This document shows positions 59,651 through 60,072 of a stretch of DNA of 60,072 bases, piece after piece. The notes under the pieces were generated by a model. The model was not told the DNA's origin. It saw only the letters and a list, made by a program, of their open reading frames with translations, and did not search any database. This DNA comes from Mycobacterium sp. 236(2023) (GTDB taxonomy: Bacteria > Actinomycetota > Actinomycetes > Mycobacteriales > Mycobacteriaceae). Where the stretch lies: contig NZ_JARSBP010000015.1 of NCBI RefSeq assembly GCF_029623955.1, forward strand, positions 1 through 60,072, written 5' to 3'. The translations under genes and the position numbers were made by a program. The stretch's first letter is position 1. Each line of letters opens with the position of its first letter.

Positions 59651-60072
59651 GTGGAATCCGAAACGTCGGGGGCAGCGCAGGGAGCTCCCGCTCGCGGAAC
59701 CGCGCGAGTCAAGCGCGGTATGGCCGAAATGCTCAAGGGCGGCGTAATCATGGACGTCGTCACGCCCGAACAGGCCCGTATCGCCGAGGGTGCAGGCGCC
59801 GTCGCGGTGATGGCGCTCGAGCGCGTACCCGCCGACATCCGGGCTCAGGGCGGGGTGTCGCGGATGAGCGACCCCGACATGATCGAGGGCATCATCGACG
59901 CCGTCACGATCCCGGTCATGGCCAAGGCCCGCATCGGCCACTTCGTGGAAGCGCAGATCCTGCAGAGCCTCGGAGTGGACTACGTCGACGAGTCCGAGGT
60001 GCTCACACCCGCCGACTACGCCAACCACATCGACAAGTGGAAGTTCACCGTTCCGTTCGTGTGCGGTGCCAC
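59651..60072 (+). CDS. pdxS: Pyridoxal 5'-phosphate synthase subunit PdxS (5' part; runs off the window)
   Basis: About 140 codons are present. After a variable tail comes VKRGMAEMLKGGVIMDVVTP (the catalytic Asp region), then VMALERVPADIRAQGGVSRM and VMAKARIGHFVEAQILQS with the Schiff-base Lys, all characteristic of PdxS/SNZ. With PdxT it makes PLP from ribose 5-phosphate, glyceraldehyde 3-phosphate and glutamine-derived ammonia. The GTG at 59651 has AGGAG (59641-59645) upstream. Confidence 0.95.
   Translation, partial: MESETSGAAQGAPARGTARVKRGMAEMLKGGVIMDVVTPEQARIAEGAGAVAVMALERVPADIRAQGGVSRMSDPDMIEGIIDAVTIPVMAKARIGHFVEAQILQSLGVDYVDESEVLTPADYANHIDKWKFTVPFVCGA

Noticed and set aside
59404..59838. 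Minus-strand ORF of 144 codons across the pdxS start
   Set aside because: It overlaps the pdxS 5' end antisense; its last third lies in the intergenic region but matches nothing I recognise.
1..60072. tRNA, rRNA and CRISPR arrays
   Set aside because: No cloverleaf-like segment, rRNA core sequence or regularly spaced direct repeat was noticed by eye; a tRNAscan and CRISPR search would be needed to exclude them fully.

Overview
The window looks like a chromosome segment of a fast-growing mycobacterium (Mycolicibacterium type). Coding is dense and GC-rich with many GTG starts and 4-bp start/stop overlaps. The right end carries the mycobacterial phospholipid/PIM block in its usual order (thrS, HIT-family Ap4A phosphorylase, pgsA, patA, pimA, NUDIX, then pdxS). 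There is also a near-identical DosR (DevR) orthologue, a mycothiol-dependent dehydrogenase and a 13E12-type HNH gene. No tRNA, rRNA or CRISPR was recognised by eye.

Left part (1-24931): a catabolic island. It holds a mycothiol-dependent alcohol/formaldehyde dehydrogenase (partial) behind an XRE-cupin regulator; a branched-chain-amino-acid-type ABC importer (lipoprotein, two permeases, two ATPases) followed by a CoxG-like gene; a bicupin and XdhC pair, divergent from acetoacetyl-CoA synthetase and a HAD hydrolase; a Rieske oxygenase; a second XRE-cupin regulator; a translationally coupled operon of C-N hydrolase, FAD subunit, Mo large subunit 1, [2Fe-2S] subunit and Mo large subunit 2; and an operon of cyclase/amidohydrolase, second CoxG, carboxymuconolactone-decarboxylase-like protein, Rieske-type reductase and nitroreductase. 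A 15-bp inverted repeat, TTCA-N7-TGAA (best form TTCAA-N5-TTGAA), occurs in all six promoter regions of this island, including that of the second regulator, so they probably form one regulon. The enzyme set suggests oxidation, demethylation and hydrolytic opening of an imported, perhaps N-methylated, N-heterocycle. The substrate cannot be read from sequence.

Middle part (24947-43302): an acyltransferase-3/SGNH O-acyltransferase; a molybdate operon (HTH-Mop regulator, modA, modB, modC) preceded by a palindrome and a diverged copy of it; an aldehyde dehydrogenase; a STAS protein; a 13E12 HNH gene next to an internally deleted IS481-type element; a DUF4032 kinase-like gene; and an alpha-glucoside-type ABC importer (ATPase, two permeases, lipoprotein) with a LacI regulator and a divergent GH13 alpha-glucosidase. 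Molybdate uptake fits the needs of the molybdenum hydroxylases to its left.

Dormancy-type locus (43352-49385): two Acg-family nitroreductase-like genes, a tandem universal stress protein, dosR, a DosS/DosT-like GAF histidine kinase and a GAF-ANTAR protein, with two DosR-box-like sites. Unlike the usual usp-dosR-dosS order, the kinase is divergent from an acg-usp-dosR operon.

Right part (49569-60072): DUF1990, aldo/keto reductase, PaaI-type thioesterase and a PGPGW membrane protein, then the conserved thrS-to-pimA operon, a NUDIX protein, a convergent secreted C39-like protein and the start of pdxS. A 10-codon mini-ORF joins the patA stop to the pimA start exactly.
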